Assembly: GCA_003176075.1 (NCBI GenBank)
Contig: PSRN01000072.1
Coordinates: forward strand, 1 to 13,987
DNA from: Bdellovibrio sp.
GTDB lineage: Bacteria > Bdellovibrionota > Bdellovibrionia > Bdellovibrionales > Bdellovibrionaceae
DNA: 13,987 nucleotides
Direction: 5' to 3'
The notes under the pieces are model-generated. The model was not told the DNA's origin. It saw only the letters and a program-made list of their open reading frames with translations, and did not search any database. Position numbers and translations under genes: made by a program. Below are positions 12,616 through 13,987 of this stretch, piece after piece. Every line of letters starts with the position of its first letter. Within the stretch, counting starts at the first letter, position 1.

Positions 12616-13920
12616 TCAATTAACCAGAACTTTCAACAGGATCTCCCAAGCGGTCCGTTGGGTCTCAGCGCTTACGCGGTAAGGAAGCATCAGATAAAAT
12701 GTCGTTCCCATGGGGCGGATAAAAAGACCTTCGCTCAGCGCCTCGCTCGCCAGTTGTGTTTGGTCGATGGCGAGGTAATCCTTTTCTTTCGAGTCAAATT
12801 CAAAGGCGGCGATCGTTCCGCAGACACGGGCATCGGAAAGGGGAACCTTTGAACCTAAGACTTTGATTTGATCGATATTGATCGTCTGAATTTCTTCCCA
12901 CTTCCGCCGCATATTTCCCTTTGCAAAAAGTCGGATATTGGCAACCGCCGCCGCGCAGGAAATGGGATTTCCAGTGAAGGAATGTCCATGAAAAAGCATG
13001 CGCGATTTCTCGCTGGAGAAAAATGAGTCGTAAATCTTCCGTGTCACCAAAGTGGCCGCCAACGGCAGCGAGCCTCCGGTCAACCCTTTGGAGAGACAGA
13101 GTATATCGGGTGTCACAGATAAGCGATCCATCGCAAACAGCCGCCCCGTGCGACCAAAACCGGTCATGACCTCATCAAAGATAAGGTTCACTTCGTAATG
13201 CCGGCAGAGGTCAGCGATCCTGGTCATTGCCATTTCCGGCCAGACAATAAAACCTCCCGCTCCTTGAACGAGAGGCTCGACGATAACCCCGGCGACGGTT
13301 CGATGTTCGCGCGCCATCACGTTTTCAAAATCTTTCACCCATTCCTCGATCGGCGCATCGGACCGAGTTGGATGTTTGCAGCGAATCACATCAAACAGGG
13401 TGCGCTGGTACGGCCTATTGTAGGCACTGGAGCCACTCACGCTCATCGCGCCCACGGTGTCTCCATGGTAAGCCCGCTCAAAGGCAACAAACTGCTTGCG
13501 CCGGGTCTGGCCGGATTGGGCGCAGGACTGCAGCGCGATCTTCAGCGCGACTTCGACCGCCGTTGAGCCGTTGTCAGAAAGAAAAACCTTGGTCAGTTCC
13601 GGCGGCGTAATCTCGATCAAGAGTTCCGCCAACTGCTCCGCCGGCTCGTGAGTAAAGTCCGCGAAAGTGACCTGATCAAGCGTCGCCGCTTGGCCTTGAA
13701 TGGCGTCAACTATTTCGGGCATGCAATGGCCATGGGTGATGAGCCACCAGCTTGAAATCCCATCAATAATCCGCTGTCCGTTTTCAGCGTAAAGGTAAGG
13801 TCCTTTGGCCGATTTGATTCGCACGGCCGGAGAAGCCGTCTTCTCCTGAGTGTAAGGCCGCCAAAGCAAGGGGCTATTGTTGGACAGCCGCACAGAATGA
13901 GCCTTTGAGCTCACAGGCAA
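12616..13920 (-). CDS. bioA: Adenosylmethionine-8-amino-7-oxononanoate aminotransferase
   Basis: Converts 7-keto-8-aminopelargonate to 7,8-diaminopelargonate using S-adenosylmethionine as amino donor, in biotin synthesis. It is a cytosolic PLP enzyme of class III, here 434 residues, normal length. Visible motifs: LLWRPYTQEKTA (BioA-type N-terminus, 18-29), GISSWWLITHGHCMPEI (54-70), LSDNGSTAVEVALKIA (114-129), FERAYHGDTVGAMSVSG (147-163), LIFDEVMTGFGRTG (246-259), and the PLP lysine in LSKGLTGGSLPLA (Lys278), followed by FHGHSFTGNPISCAAA. The SSWW and WRPY features separate BioA from other class III transferases. The start is uncertain: TTG 13920 lacks a ribosome site and GTG 13914 is an alternative. 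phzF follows 62 bp downstream. Confidence 0.95.
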   Translation of the reverse strand: MPVSSKAHSVRLSNNSPLLWRPYTQEKTASPAVRIKSAKGPYLYAENGQRIIDGISSWWLITHGHCMPEIVDAIQGQAATLDQVTFADFTHEPAEQLAELLIEITPPELTKVFLSDNGSTAVEVALKIALQSCAQSGQTRRKQFVAFERAYHGDTVGAMSVSGSSAYNRPYQRTLFDVIRCKHPTRSDAPIEEWVKDFENVMAREHRTVAGVIVEPLVQGAGGFIVWPEMAMTRIADLCRHYEVNLIFDEVMTGFGRTGRLFAMDRLSVTPDILCLSKGLTGGSLPLAATLVTRKIYDSFFSSEKSRMLFHGHSFTGNPISCAAAVANIRLFAKGNMRRKWEEIQTINIDQIKVLGSKVPLSDARVCGTIAAFEFDSKEKDYLAIDQTQLASEALSEGLFIRPMGTTFYLMLPYRVSAETQRTAWEILLKVLVN

Positions 13921-13937
13921 GCGCGTCGAGAAAATTC

Positions 13938-13946
13938 TGGTATAAT
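13938..13946 (+). promoter_or_regulatory. Extended -10 promoter element pointing out of the window
   Basis: TGGTATAAT combines a perfect TATAAT with the TGn extension. There is no good -35 at the usual spacing, which extended -10 promoters can tolerate. It faces right, divergent from bioA, so the next gene is probably transcribed rightwards; in many bacteria that would be another bio gene, but this cannot be seen here. Confidence 0.45.
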
Positions 13947-13987
13947 TGAGATTCCACTTTCGAAAATTTCTTTTTCCGCTCCTCGAA

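Overview
The window looks like chromosomal DNA from a free-living, motile Gram-negative bacterium. The best lineage clue is the chemoreceptor: its signalling tip (QTKLLSFNASVEAARAGEHG) is the form I associate with Bdellovibrio-like bacteria, so Bdellovibrionota (or a close 'deltaproteobacterial' lineage) is the leading guess. This is inference from motif memory, not a search. Genes are densely packed on both strands, with very short or overlapping ends where they converge.

Layout. 1-374: leader region with a long imperfect inverted repeat and a 19-bp tandem duplication, then a zinc cytidine/purine-type deaminase (375-932). Tail to tail with it, overlapping by 37 bp, is an exported catalase-like protein (896-2003, minus) whose signal peptide appears split by a one-base frameshift. 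Back-to-back promoters (2039-2110) drive that gene and, to the right, an SRPBCC plus GyrI-like two-domain protein (2134-3087). A DUF1003 membrane protein (3280-3849) converges on an operon of a periplasmic DUF4142 protein and a long-form 'general stress' short-chain dehydrogenase (5285 to 3851, minus). Next come a HAMP-less methyl-accepting chemotaxis protein (7115-5472, minus) with a convincing sigma-28 promoter, a glycine-rich putative lipoprotein (7410-8132), and a short, divergent phosphoenolpyruvate carboxylase homologue (8270-10606). The right part holds a HigBA-type toxin-antitoxin pair (11316-10683, minus) with its own promoter and operator, a PhzF-family isomerase (12553-11648, minus) and BioA of biotin synthesis (13920-12616, minus). 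An extended -10 element at the right edge points out of the window.

How they fit together. The 0.9-5.3 kb block (catalase-like, DUF1003, DUF4142, long-form SDR) resembles an envelope and oxidative stress set. The chemoreceptor is wired to the flagellar regulon by its promoter. BioA and PhzF probably share a transcript. The toxin-antitoxin pair is a self-contained cassette between the PEPC homologue and phzF.

The strongest candidates for something unusual are: the PEPC homologue in which the conserved Arg of the FHGRGG loop is Ser while the other catalytic motifs I can identify remain; the 24-174 inverted repeat, whose mismatches are almost all G-U compatible on the plus strand; the signal-peptide frameshift at a TTTTTCCC run; and the palindrome-containing in-frame insertion in PhzF. 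I saw no CRISPR array, tRNA, rRNA or intact insertion sequence.
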